Below are positions 42,402 to 51,187 of a stretch of DNA of 54,404 bases, one piece after another (position 1 is the stretch's first letter; each line of letters starts with the position of its first letter). Under the pieces are notes generated by a model. The model worked only from the letters and a program-made list of their open reading frames with translations, was not told where the DNA came from and made no database searches. Origin of the DNA: Planctomycetaceae bacterium (GTDB taxonomy: Bacteria > Planctomycetota > Planctomycetia > Planctomycetales > Planctomycetaceae); contig PBOJ01000083.1 of NCBI GenBank assembly GCA_002724315.1, positions 1-54,404 of the forward strand, given 5' to 3'. A program made the translations under genes and the position numbers.

Positions 42402-43970
42402 ATGCGACGACGAACGTTTGCAGAGGCTGATTCGAACCGTCGAGACTTCCTGAAGGCGGCTGCGACCATCACCGCTTTGCCGATGCTGGGCAGCCGGGTC
42501 CAGGGCGTGGTCCGCCGACGGGTGGCTTTTGCCGACGACCCGTTTTCGCTGGGAGTCACCAGCGGCGATCCGACTCCTGACGGATTCGTGATCCAGGCCC
42601 GGCTGGCGACCCGTCCCACCGAGGGCGGTGGCATGCCGTCGGGCAACGTCGAAGTCCGGTACGAGATCGCCACCGATGAGGCGATGAAGACGGTGGTCAA
42701 ACGCGGACGGACCGTGGCCACCCCGCAACTGGGCCACAGTGTTCATGTCGAGGTCCGTGGCCTCAAACCGAATCGCTGGTACTGGTACCGGTTCACTGCC
42801 GGTGACGGCCGAAGCCGGATCGGACGGACCCGAACCACTCCATGGAACCTGGCGCTGCCCCAAGAACTGAACTTCGCCTTCGTCTCGTGTCAGCACTACG
42901 AGACCGGATTGTTCACCGGGTTCGAGCACATGGCCAAGGAAAAACTCGACCTGGTCGTGCACCTGGGAGATTACATCTACGAGTACGCCGGCATCGACGG
43001 CCGGGTCCGCAAACACACCGGACCCGAGATCACCACGCTGGATCACTACCGTGACCGTTTCGGCCAGTACCAGTCCGATCCTCACCTGCAGGCCGCCCAC
43101 GCGCACTGCCCCTGGTTGGTGACGTGGGATGATCACGAATTCGACAACGACTACGCGACGTTCCATTCCGAGGAACCGGGCGTGGATGCGGTCAAGTTCA
43201 TGAAGCGGCGGGCCAGTGCCTACCAGGCCTATTACGAACACATGCCGCTGCGGCGAACGTCGCTTCCCAAAGGTGCGTTCATGCAGTTGTACCGCCGGGT
43301 CCGTTTCGGGCGGCTGGCCGATTTTGCCATTCTCGACACTCGCCAGTACCGTACGCCCCAGGCCAACGGAAACGGTCTGAAGCCGCTGGCCGGGGAGGCT
43401 CTTGATCCCAAAGCCACCATCCTGGGAGGCAAGCAGGAGGCGTGGTTGAAGCGGAAGTGGCTGGAGTCGAAGGCCGAATGGAACGTGATGGCTCAGCAAG
43501 TGCTGATGGCTCGTGTCGACCGGTTGCCGGGGCCGCCCGAGGGGTACCCGATGGACAAGTGGGCCGGGTACGAGGTCTGTCGCCAGCGGGTGATGCAGTC
43601 ACTGGCTGAAATGAGGGTGCCCAACCCCGTTGTGCTCACCGGCGACATCCATTCCAACTGGGTCTGTGACCTGCCGCTGGACTACAGCCGTCACGACAAG
43701 ACGGTGGTCGGCACCGAGTTCGTCTGCACGTCGATCAGTTCCGGTGGCAACGGCAAGCAGAAGCTCGATTACACCGATGGCATGATTGCCGAGAACCCGT
43801 GGGTCAAGTTGCACAATGCCGAGCGGGGTTACGTCCGCTGCCGAGTGACGCCGAAACAGTGGACGAGCGATTTCCAGGTCGTCGAGGATGTGACCAAGCC
43901 CGGGGCACCGCTGGTCACCCGGTGCTCCTATGTTGTTGAATCGGGACAGCCCGGTGCCGTGAAAGCCTGA
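42402..43970 (+). CDS. phoD: PhoD-family alkaline phosphatase/phosphodiesterase, Tat-exported
   Basis: 522 residues. Twin-arginine signal SNRRDFLKAAATITALPMLG (Arg13-Arg14). PhoD N-terminal fibronectin-like domain (SLGVTSGDPTPDGFVIQARL, PNRWYWYRFTAG), then the metallophosphatase core: FAFVSCQHYETG, LVVHLGDYIYEY, WLVTWDDHEFDNDYA, LTGDIHSNWVCDL. These supply the Ca/Fe ligands of PhoD. Releases phosphate from esters or teichoic-acid-like polymers outside the cytoplasm. GGAGAGAG is 3 to 8 bases before the ATG. No Pho box was recognised. Confidence 0.93.
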   Translation: MRRRTFAEADSNRRDFLKAAATITALPMLGSRVQGVVRRRVAFADDPFSLGVTSGDPTPDGFVIQARLATRPTEGGGMPSGNVEVRYEIATDEAMKTVVKRGRTVATPQLGHSVHVEVRGLKPNRWYWYRFTAGDGRSRIGRTRTTPWNLALPQELNFAFVSCQHYETGLFTGFEHMAKEKLDLVVHLGDYIYEYAGIDGRVRKHTGPEITTLDHYRDRFGQYQSDPHLQAAHAHCPWLVTWDDHEFDNDYATFHSEEPGVDAVKFMKRRASAYQAYYEHMPLRRTSLPKGAFMQLYRRVRFGRLADFAILDTRQYRTPQANGNGLKPLAGEALDPKATILGGKQEAWLKRKWLESKAEWNVMAQQVLMARVDRLPGPPEGYPMDKWAGYEVCRQRVMQSLAEMRVPNPVVLTGDIHSNWVCDLPLDYSRHDKTVVGTEFVCTSISSGGNGKQKLDYTDGMIAENPWVKLHNAERGYVRCRVTPKQWTSDFQVVEDVTKPGAPLVTRCSYVVESGQPGAVKA

Positions 43971-44013
43971 GTGCTGGTAGTGTTGCCCGGGAGAACAAAT
44001 CCAAGGAGAAGTC

Positions 44014-44385
44014 ATGAGTGAACTGGCAATCCAATCGGTCGGAGCAGTGACCGGAGAACTTTCTGACATGCCGATCGAGCCCTCGTGGATCGAAGACGGG
44101 GATCCGGTGGCGCGGGGTGACGTGTTGGTCCAGTCCTCCGACAAGTTGCTTTCGAGCGGACTCTGGAGCTGCACGACCGGAAAGTTCCGCTGGGAATTTG
44201 GCTGGGACGAGTTTGTTCACATCCTCGAAGGCCGGGTGACGATCACCGAGGAAGGCGGAGCCGTCCACGAGCTCGGCCCCGGAGACACCGCGCATTTTCC
44301 GCTCGGACTCGTCTCTCACTGGCACGTCCATGAAGATGTCCGCAAGGCGTTCACGATTCGCACTCCCGAACCGTTTGTGCTCTGA
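44014..44385 (+). CDS. Cupin-domain protein (DUF861/cupin_3 type)
   Basis: 123 residues, single small beta-barrel. Cupin_3 pattern: WSCTTGKFRWEFGWDEFVHI, EGRVTITEEGGAVHELGPGD, FPLGLVSHWHVHEDVRKAF. This subgroup includes ureidoglycine aminohydrolase-like cupins, but specificity cannot be read here. AAGGAG lies 5 bases before ATG 44014. 43 bases after phoD, same strand. Confidence 0.85.
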   Translation: MSELAIQSVGAVTGELSDMPIEPSWIEDGDPVARGDVLVQSSDKLLSSGLWSCTTGKFRWEFGWDEFVHILEGRVTITEEGGAVHELGPGDTAHFPLGLVSHWHVHEDVRKAFTIRTPEPFVL

Positions 44386-44475
44386 ACTCTCACCGGTCAA
44401 TTGGTGCGGAACCACGCGGCGCCGACGGTGTTGAATCGGCATTCCGACCATGACGTCGCGGCTTGGAGATCTGCC

Positions 44476-45735
44476 ATGAAACGGTTTGCGTTCTGCATGC
44501 TGACGGTCTTGTCCCTGCTCGCCGGCCGTTTGACTGCTGCCGACTGGGCGCAGTTTCGCGGTTCGGGCGCCACGGGCGTCTCGGCTGAAACCGGTGTGCC
44601 AATCGAGTGGAGCGACACGAAGAACCTGGTCTGGAAACTGGCGTTGCCGGGCAAGGGATTCTCGAGTCCGATCGTGGTCGGTGACAAGGTGCTGGTCACC
44701 TGCTACTCGGGCGCATCCCGCAACCTCAGCGGTCTGAAGCGTCACCTGGTCTGTGCCGATCGCAATACCGGAAAGCTGCTGTGGCAAAAGGCGATTGCCT
44801 CAACTGTTCGCGAGCGTGCCCCGGCCTCGTTCGGGGCCTCGCACGGGTTCGCCTCGCACACCCCGACCAGTGATGGTGAGCGGGTTTACGTGCTGTTCGG
44901 AAACACCGGGGTGCTGGCCTTCGACCTCACCGGCAAGCAGCTCTGGCGTCAGGATGTCGGTTCCGAAAGTGCCTCACGATTCGGATCGGCATCGAGCCCG
45001 GTTCTCTACAAGAACCTGTTGATCGTGGCGGCTGGTGCCGAGAGTGAGTCGATTCGGGCGTTCGAGGCCAAGACCGGGAAGCCGGTCTGGAAGACCGAAG
45101 CCGAGAGTCTGAACCGTTCCTACTCGACGCCGGTGATTGCCAAGAATGCCAAGGGGGTTGATGAACTGGTGATTTCGGTGACCTACGAAACGTGGGGCAT
45201 GAACCCGATGACCGGAGAGTTGAACTGGTATGCCGAGACGGAGGTGGACACCAACGCCGTTCCGACGGTGCTGATCAACAAGGACATCGCGTACGTGATC
45301 GGTGGCCGGTCACCAGGTGGGCGCGCGGCCATCAGGCTGGGAGGCACCGGGGCAGCTGATGTCAGCAAGACGCACATGCTGTGGTCCAAGACCGGCGGTT
45401 CCTACGTGTCTTCTCCGGTGTTCCACAAGGGACATCTCTACTGGGTCAACGATCGGGGCATCGCTTTCTGTGTCGACGCCAAGACCGGAGACGAGGTGAC
45501 CCGCAAGAGGATTGGCGGCCAGTTCTATGCCTCGATGCTGCTGCTGGGCGGGAACCGCCTGGTTGCCATCAGCCGATTCGGCGGCACCCACATCTTCAAC
45601 GCCGGCACCGCGCTGTCGCCCGTCGGTCGCAACCGGCTGTCGGACACCAGCGATTTCAGTGGCAGTCCGGCGGTAGTGGGAAATCGCATGTACCTGAGAT
45701 CGGACAAGGCCCTGTATTGCATCGGGGCCAAGTAG
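44476..45735 (+). CDS. Exported PQQ-type beta-propeller protein
   Basis: 419 residues from ATG 44476, with GGAG 7 bases upstream; the upstream extension to 44401 has no signal. Signal peptide MKRFAFCMLTVLSLLAGRLT, then ADWAQFRGSGATGVSAETG, the common opening of planctomycete PQQ-like propellers. Repeated blades: LVWKLALPGKGFSSPIVVGD, DRNTGKLLWQKAI, DLTGKQLWRQDVG, AKTGKPVWKTEA, NPMTGELNWYAE, DAKTGDEVTRKRI. No residues for enzymatic PQQ use are evident; a structural or binding role is likely. The next gene starts 3 bases after the stop. Confidence 0.9.
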   Translation: MKRFAFCMLTVLSLLAGRLTAADWAQFRGSGATGVSAETGVPIEWSDTKNLVWKLALPGKGFSSPIVVGDKVLVTCYSGASRNLSGLKRHLVCADRNTGKLLWQKAIASTVRERAPASFGASHGFASHTPTSDGERVYVLFGNTGVLAFDLTGKQLWRQDVGSESASRFGSASSPVLYKNLLIVAAGAESESIRAFEAKTGKPVWKTEAESLNRSYSTPVIAKNAKGVDELVISVTYETWGMNPMTGELNWYAETEVDTNAVPTVLINKDIAYVIGGRSPGGRAAIRLGGTGAADVSKTHMLWSKTGGSYVSSPVFHKGHLYWVNDRGIAFCVDAKTGDEVTRKRIGGQFYASMLLLGGNRLVAISRFGGTHIFNAGTALSPVGRNRLSDTSDFSGSPAVVGNRMYLRSDKALYCIGAK

Positions 45736-45738
45736 GGC

Positions 45739-46725
45739 ATGATCGAAATGGACCCGCTGCAGACTGCGGCCGTTGACCGGCGGACTTTCCTGGTGGCCGC
45801 CACGGCCCTGGCTGTCAGTTCAACGGCCCGTTCGGCACCGAAAGTTCGCGTGACGACCCACACTTACAAGACTGTCAAGCGGCTGCCGATCAAGCTGGAT
45901 CTGCATCGTCCCGACACGGCCGGCAGACCGCGACTGGCCGTGTGGATTCATGGTGGGGCCCTGATCAACGGGCACCGGGCGGGAATCAGTGGCCGAGTCA
46001 AAACGGACCTGCTCGGGGCCGGGTACGCCCTGGCGTCGATCGATTACCGGTTGGCTCCCGAGACTCCGATGCCCGAGATCCTCGGGGACGTCGCGGACGC
46101 CTTCGAATGGATTCGTGAGCGGGCCGACGACCTGAAGGTCGACACGTCGAAGATCGCCGTGCTGGGAGGATCGGCCGGAGGCTACCTGACGCTGGCGACC
46201 GGTTACCGGGTGAAACCCAGGCCTGCCTGCCTGGTTCCGTTCTGGGGCTATGGCGACCTGGTCGGCGACTGGTACAGCAAGCCAAGTCCCCACAAGCGAC
46301 ACAACAGGGTGAAGTTCACCGAGACGCACGCCCGCAAGCAGGTTGCCGGTCCCCCGGTCTCTGATTCACGGCTCCGCAAGGGAAACGGTGGCGACTTCTA
46401 CAACTGGTGCCGCCAGACCGGCCGGTGGCCTCTCGAAGTGTCCGGCTGGGATCCCCACACCGAGCCCGAGAAGTTCTACCCCTACATGCCGGTCAAGAAC
46501 GTCACCGCTGACTACCCGCCGACATTGCTGATCCACGGCACTGCCGACACCGATGTGCCCCACGAGCAGTCGGTGCTGATGCAGCGGGAGTTCAAGAAGC
46601 ACGGTGTCAGTCACCGGCTGGTGTCGATCAAGGGCGGAGAACACGGCCTGGGGGGCGGGGATCCGCGGGCGATCGATGACGCCTACAAGGCGGCCCTGGC
46701 CTTCGTCCAGAAGCACACCGGCTAG
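45739..46725 (+). CDS. Exported alpha/beta-hydrolase (esterase/lipase, HSL-like)
   Basis: 328 residues. Tat-like signal VDRRTFLVAATALAVSSTAR. Oxyanion motif HGGA at 71-74, nucleophile elbow GGSAGG with Ser145, acid in LLIHGTADTDVPHEQS (about D268-D270) and His in GGEHG near 304. Typical exported carboxylesterase of the alpha/beta-hydrolase_3 type; could deacetylate polysaccharides. ATG 45739 (a second ATG at 45748 also possible). Its TAG stop shares the palindrome CTAG (46722-46725) with the stop of the convergent sulfatase gene. Confidence 0.9.
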   Translation: MIEMDPLQTAAVDRRTFLVAATALAVSSTARSAPKVRVTTHTYKTVKRLPIKLDLHRPDTAGRPRLAVWIHGGALINGHRAGISGRVKTDLLGAGYALASIDYRLAPETPMPEILGDVADAFEWIRERADDLKVDTSKIAVLGGSAGGYLTLATGYRVKPRPACLVPFWGYGDLVGDWYSKPSPHKRHNRVKFTETHARKQVAGPPVSDSRLRKGNGGDFYNWCRQTGRWPLEVSGWDPHTEPEKFYPYMPVKNVTADYPPTLLIHGTADTDVPHEQSVLMQREFKKHGVSHRLVSIKGGEHGLGGGDPRAIDDAYKAALAFVQKHTG

Positions 46726-48107
46726 GTTGTGCCCGGCTTCTTCTTGTTCTTCTTCCGGTTCTGCCGCCGGGCCTGGTGCTTGAGGGCTTCCAGTTCGGTC
46801 TGCTGTCCCCGGTCGCCCTGGGCCTTCATCCAGCGGTCGAGTTGGGTCCTCAGCCGCGATTGGACTTCGGCGAGCTTCGGATCACCAGCCAGGTTCTGCC
46901 ATTCGTAGGGGTCGGCGGTGATGTCGTAGAGTTCCTCGGCGGGCCGCTGCCGGAATCGGCGGACCTTTTCGCGGGCATCCTTGTCACCCGAACGCGCCTT
47001 GGCCTCCCAGGATCGAAAGATCGACGATTTCATGAAGATGTTGCGGAAGGGAACTTCGGGAGTCAGGTTGACGATGAGCTTGTAGCGATCCGAGCGGACG
47101 CTGCGGATCCCGTAGTGATCGGAACCGTTGAGGATGCCGCGGGTGGTCATCAGTCCGAAGACATGTTGCTTGTGTGAGGTACGTTTTCCCTGGAGCACCG
47201 GCAGAAAGCTGCGCCCATCGAGCGTCTTCGGCGATTCGACTCCGGCGACGTCCAGGAATGTCGGCAGGATGTCGACATACTCGATCATCGCATCGCTGGT
47301 CGTGCCGGGCTTGATGTGGCCGGGCCAGCGGGCGATGGCCGCACTCTGCAGCCCGGTGTCGTAGCAGGTCCACTTGCCGAAGGGAAAACTGGATCCCTGT
47401 TCACTGAGCACCAGGACCAGCGTGTTTTCTGTCAGCTTGTGTTTCTCGAGCAGCTCCAGGCACCGGCCCACCTGGCTGTCGAAAAAGGTGATTTCGGCCA
47501 GGTAGGCCACCATCTTGTTCCGTGTTTCCGGCGTGTCGACGAAGTAGGACGGCAGCCGGACTTTTTCGGGGTCGTATCGTGAACGGTCGCCCTTGTTCCA
47601 CGGCGAGTGCGGTTCGTTGGAGCAGGCGAAGAGGCAGAAGGGTGTGCCGTGGGATTTGCTCTGGGCCATCAGGCTGTCGATGGCTGCAAAGTCGGGGTTC
47701 TGTTTGCCGGAGTATTCGAAGGGGAAGACGGCCCGGGGTGCGATGTGTTTTTTGCCCGAGAGGGCGACCCTGTAGCCGTGCGGTTTCAGGTACTGCACGA
47801 CGCTGCGCGTTCCCGGTTTCGCGAAGGCGTGGTTGGGATAGGCGCCGCTTTTGACCGGGTAGAGACCGGTGTAGATGTTGTGTCGCGTGGGCGAGCACAT
47901 CGGGGCCGCCTGGAAGCACCGGGTCAGCTGCATTCCCTGGGTGGCCAGGCGATCGATGTGTGGCGTGTGGGCCTGTCCGCCGTAGCAGCCGATGTCGCGG
48001 AAGGTGCAGTCGTCAGCGATGATCAACAACAGGTTGGTCGGTGCGGCCCGGACCCCGGCTGTTGCTGTGAGCAGGACCAGGCCGGCCAGGGAGAGTCGTC
48101 GGAGCAT
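46722..48107 (-). CDS. Exported type I (FGly) sulfatase
   Basis: 461 residues. Signal peptide 1-21. Metal Asp32-Asp33 (IIADDCTFRDIGCYGG), formylglycine site CSPTR at 71-75, KKH near residue 119, EPHSPW, and in place of the usual SDNG/SDHG metal pair the sequence SEQGSSFPFGKW, a variant I have seen in some bacterial subfamilies. C-terminal DITADPYEWQNLAGDP is typical. A basic tail (RRQNRKKNKKK) ends the protein. Hydrolyses sulfate esters, probably of polysaccharides; needs a formylglycine-generating enzyme not in this window. Follows the thioredoxin-fold gene by 4 bases. Confidence 0.92.
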   Translation of the reverse strand: MLRRLSLAGLVLLTATAGVRAAPTNLLLIIADDCTFRDIGCYGGQAHTPHIDRLATQGMQLTRCFQAAPMCSPTRHNIYTGLYPVKSGAYPNHAFAKPGTRSVVQYLKPHGYRVALSGKKHIAPRAVFPFEYSGKQNPDFAAIDSLMAQSKSHGTPFCLFACSNEPHSPWNKGDRSRYDPEKVRLPSYFVDTPETRNKMVAYLAEITFFDSQVGRCLELLEKHKLTENTLVLVLSEQGSSFPFGKWTCYDTGLQSAAIARWPGHIKPGTTSDAMIEYVDILPTFLDVAGVESPKTLDGRSFLPVLQGKRTSHKQHVFGLMTTRGILNGSDHYGIRSVRSDRYKLIVNLTPEVPFRNIFMKSSIFRSWEAKARSGDKDAREKVRRFRQRPAEELYDITADPYEWQNLAGDPKLAEVQSRLRTQLDRWMKAQGDRGQQTELEALKHQARRQNRKKNKKKPGTT

Positions 48108-48111
48108 CGGG

Positions 48112-48744
48112 TCACTTCTTCTTCTTGCGTTTCTTTCGCTTGCGGCGTTTCTTGTCGAAGCGGATCTGGCATCCGAAGGCGATCGTTTCGGCCTTGCCCA
48201 CCTTTTTGCCGGCCAGCACGCTTTCGACGGCGGTGTCGAGGTAGTGCTTGGTCACCTTCTTCAGGTCGGGGTTGTTGTCCATCGATCCCATGTAGGCGAT
48301 CTTCCGCTGCTTGTTGAGCACGAAGAACTCGGGAGTGAAGAACGCTCCGTAGTCCTTGGCGATCTTCTGGGAACTGTCGAAGAGGTAGGCGAAGGGGAAG
48401 GCCTTCTGCTTGGCCTTCTTCTTCATCGCTGGCAACGCGTCCTCGGGAACCTTGTTGACGTTGATGGCGACCACGGCGACGTTGCGGGAGGCGAACTTCT
48501 TGTGGAAGGCGATCAGCCGGTCCTCGTAGTCCACCGCGTAGGGGCAACTGTTGCAGGTGAAGACGACGACCACGACGTCTTTTTTCTTGAGGTCCGCCAG
48601 CGAGTGGGTCTTGCCGTCGGTCCCGGGCAGCTTGTTCCAGGCCGGGGCCGAGTCTCCGATCTCACGGACAGGGTTGAACTCGCCGGCGGTGAGCAAGGCT
48701 GCGGAAAGTAGAACCGCTGCTGCGGTGGTGAAAAGGACTCGCAT
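48112..48744 (-). CDS. Exported thioredoxin-fold (redoxin/TlpA-like) protein with polybasic tail
   Basis: 210 residues. Signal peptide MRVLFTTAAAVLLSAALLTA. Redoxin fold with VVVVFTCNSCPYAVDYEDRL, where CNSC takes the place of the CNHC active site seen in relatives; cis-Pro in FFTPEFFVLN. The C-terminus is a cluster of about 12 basic residues (KKRRKRKKRKKKK). GGAG lies 7 bases before ATG 48744. Role: thiol-disulfide chemistry in the periplasm or outer compartment, possibly for the downstream sulfatase (inference from 4-base spacing). Confidence 0.88.
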   Translation of the reverse strand: MRVLFTTAAAVLLSAALLTAGEFNPVREIGDSAPAWNKLPGTDGKTHSLADLKKKDVVVVVFTCNSCPYAVDYEDRLIAFHKKFASRNVAVVAINVNKVPEDALPAMKKKAKQKAFPFAYLFDSSQKIAKDYGAFFTPEFFVLNKQRKIAYMGSMDNNPDLKKVTKHYLDTAVESVLAGKKVGKAETIAFGCQIRFDKKRRKRKKRKKKK

Positions 48745-48812
48745 GGTGAACTCCGGATTCGGAGGGTGTGATCGGGAGAGAGCGTCCCGGTGCCGGATGG
48801 TTTCCGTTCAGC

Positions 48813-50147
48813 CTAGGCAACAGGCTCCCGGGTTGCCACCTGTCCCCGGGGGTCGAGGAAGATCCAGCAAAGTGCGGCGGCTGCGTAGATGCCGACGAAG
48901 ACCAGCAGCACGAGATTCCAGTTTCCGGTCGATTCGACAAGCAATCCGATCGCCAGCGGGCAGGCGGCGGCCCCCAGGTTTCCGGTCATATTCATCATCC
49001 CGTAGATCTGCTCGGGGTGATCACCGCTCTTGTCGATCGTGGTGGCGCTGGCGGGAGGACCGGCCAGCGTGCCGCAGAAGGTCCCAAATGAAATCAGGCA
49101 GACGGCCCCGTAGACATTCGACACGAAGTAGGCAGCCCCGATGCAGACGGCACAGGCGGCCAGGGCGACGACGGCGGTCAACTGTCGGCTGATCCTCAGG
49201 CTGCCGGTCTTCCGCCAGAGCCAGTCGACGAGTGCTCCCCCCACGATGCCACCGGCCACCACCGCCAGCAGAGGCAACGCCGTCAGCAGGCCACTCTCGC
49301 CCGTTGACACTCCACGGGTCTCACGCAGGTAATCGGGAAACCAGGTCGGGAAGAAGATGTAGCCGGCTGCACGGCAAATCTGCTGGCCGTAGAGCAACAG
49401 CATCGCTGGCTCTGCGGCTACCCGCAGCCAACTGGTTCCCGACGGGGCTCGTGATTTCTCCGGACTCGTCCGGCGTATCAGGTCACGTTCCGCGTCGTTG
49501 ACCCCCGAGTGGATTTCGGGGCGATCGCGGTACCAGCGGAAAAACCAGGCCGCGAACAGGAAGCCAGGGATCGAGAATCCGACGAAGACCCACCGCCAGG
49601 AGAGCGGAGGAATCGTCAACCACGACGTCTCAATTCCCTCGATCGCGTAGCCGGTGATCGCCGATCCGATGGCTCCGCCGATCGACATGAAACTGCCCAT
49701 CAGTCCAACCGAGAACGCCCATTGGGTCGAGGGCATCCAGTGGCGGATCATGCCGGCCGAGCACGGGAAAATGCCCGCCTGGGCCAGCCCGAAACCGGCC
49801 TGCAGCGCCATCACCGCCCAGATATCACCGACCAGGTAGAAGCCGGCACAGAGAACCGACCAGGCGACGGCGTAACAGCTCAGTGCGATACGGGAACCGA
49901 TGTGGTGAGCCAACCACCCGGCCGGGACCTGTGCCAACGCGTACGCCCAGAAAAAGGCACTCATCACCCAGCCCATTTCGCCGACGTCGATGCCCAGGTC
50001 GGCCCGGACATTTTTGGATGCCACACCCAGGCAGTTGCGACCCATGTAGGCGACCGTCGCCGCCAGGCAGATGGCGGCGATGACCGTGAAACGGGCCCGG
50101 GTCGGACGTTGCTCTGTCAGGGGCAGATGAGGGACAGACTTGGACAA
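48813..50147 (-). CDS. MFS transporter, anion:cation symporter (sugar-acid/hexuronate) type
   Basis: 444 residues, 12 predicted membrane segments. N-terminal block VAYMGRNCLGVASKNVRADL and GEMGWVMSAFFWAYALAQVP, then GFGLAQAGIFPCSAGMIRHW and the loop WYRDRPEIHSGVNDAERDLI are typical of the ACS family, which moves hexuronates, galactonate and similar acids. The start is TTG 50147; no ATG precedes the first helix. Follows the unknown exported protein by 84 bases; 68 bases to the thioredoxin gene. Confidence 0.88.
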   Translation of the reverse strand: MSKSVPHLPLTEQRPTRARFTVIAAICLAATVAYMGRNCLGVASKNVRADLGIDVGEMGWVMSAFFWAYALAQVPAGWLAHHIGSRIALSCYAVAWSVLCAGFYLVGDIWAVMALQAGFGLAQAGIFPCSAGMIRHWMPSTQWAFSVGLMGSFMSIGGAIGSAITGYAIEGIETSWLTIPPLSWRWVFVGFSIPGFLFAAWFFRWYRDRPEIHSGVNDAERDLIRRTSPEKSRAPSGTSWLRVAAEPAMLLLYGQQICRAAGYIFFPTWFPDYLRETRGVSTGESGLLTALPLLAVVAGGIVGGALVDWLWRKTGSLRISRQLTAVVALAACAVCIGAAYFVSNVYGAVCLISFGTFCGTLAGPPASATTIDKSGDHPEQIYGMMNMTGNLGAAACPLAIGLLVESTGNWNLVLLVFVGIYAAAALCWIFLDPRGQVATREPVA

Positions 50148-50231
50148 GGGGCATCCAGTCGGGAAAACACGTGCGGTCGTTGGAGAACAGGTGTCGCCTT
50201 CCGGGTCGTCCTCAGGTGTTCTCTGGACTCA

Positions 50232-51134
50232 TCACGGCGAGGAAGGTCGTCGGGCTGACTTGCTCGACACGCGGTACTTGCCGTCGGGCAGCTTCCTGGG
50301 GAAACGATAACGGGAATCGGTCAGCAGTCGGTACAGCATCGGGTCTCCGGCCTGAAATTTTTTCGGGGTGTTCAATCGCCATTCCTGGCGGATCTCCCGG
50401 AATCGCCATTCGGCCGACTGGGCACCCAGCAGCGATGTCATACCCCAGTAGATGTACTCCTGTGTCTGGCAGCCGTAGTCACACGATCGATCATCGTAGG
50501 TGTACCAGGCTCTTGCCGGGTACCGACGGGGGACCCGCAGGAATCGTCCTCCGCGAGCCCGGTCCATCGCGTTGGCCAACTGGCTGCCGGGTCGCATTCC
50601 GAAGACAGCCGGGTAGGCGGCGGCGTAGCCGGCGTGGGTGATCAGGTGGAAAATCTCTTCGTAGGACGCGTCGAACCGTCGCCGGGCGGCACCACCGGGA
50701 TGCGTCTCTTCGGCGAACAACGCGACGGCTTGGTGGCTGTCCTGCCACCGGTCCGGCAGGGTCCGCTCCAGCCGCTCGGCTTCCCGCTCGGTGGCGAACA
50801 TCACCAGGGTTGCCTTCTGCCGTACCATCGCCGCCACCACCTGCGGGTTGTCCACCCGTCCGTCGCAGTCGTTGTCGAGGTACCCGGCCAGGATGGCCGC
50901 AGCATGCCGCAGCTTGGCATCGGGAGTCCGCCGGGTGGCCAACACGCGGATGCCGAATATCTTCAGCTGGCGGTTGAATACCCGACGAACGGCGGCTGGA
51001 TCCGACGCACCCAGTGGCATCGGCCGTTCGGACAGAGCCGGTGCGGTTCCTGTCGTCTCCAGGGCCGAAGCCGTAGCGGCCAAGTGGCTGCCCAGTCCGA
51101 TCAGGGTCACGGTGAGGGTCAGAAGTGTTTTCAT
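50232..51134 (-). CDS. Exported protein of unknown family with DNDCDG loop and EExxHLITH motif
   Basis: 300 residues from ATG 51134 (signal peptide about 1-24); a longer frame upstream lies inside the symporter gene. Visible motifs: FGIRVLA, HAAAILAGYLDNDCDGRVDN with an EF-hand-like loop at D87/D89/D91/D95, SYEEIFHLITHAGYAAAYP with E159, E160, H163, H167, a CDYGC pair at 218 and 222, QEYIYWGMTSLLGAQ at 225-239, and a C-terminal LLTDSRYRFPRKLPDGKY block. The Glu/His arrangement could bind zinc, but no HExxH is present and I cannot name the family. It sits between the symporter (53 bases) and the MFS gene. Confidence 0.75.
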   Translation of the reverse strand: MKTLLTLTVTLIGLGSHLAATASALETTGTAPALSERPMPLGASDPAAVRRVFNRQLKIFGIRVLATRRTPDAKLRHAAAILAGYLDNDCDGRVDNPQVVAAMVRQKATLVMFATEREAERLERTLPDRWQDSHQAVALFAEETHPGGAARRRFDASYEEIFHLITHAGYAAAYPAVFGMRPGSQLANAMDRARGGRFLRVPRRYPARAWYTYDDRSCDYGCQTQEYIYWGMTSLLGAQSAEWRFREIRQEWRLNTPKKFQAGDPMLYRLLTDSRYRFPRKLPDGKYRVSSKSARRPSSP

Positions 51135-51187
51135 CCGGGAGGCCGGCCGGGACGTGAGTGGCAGGAGTTCGAGTCTGCGACAGGCTA

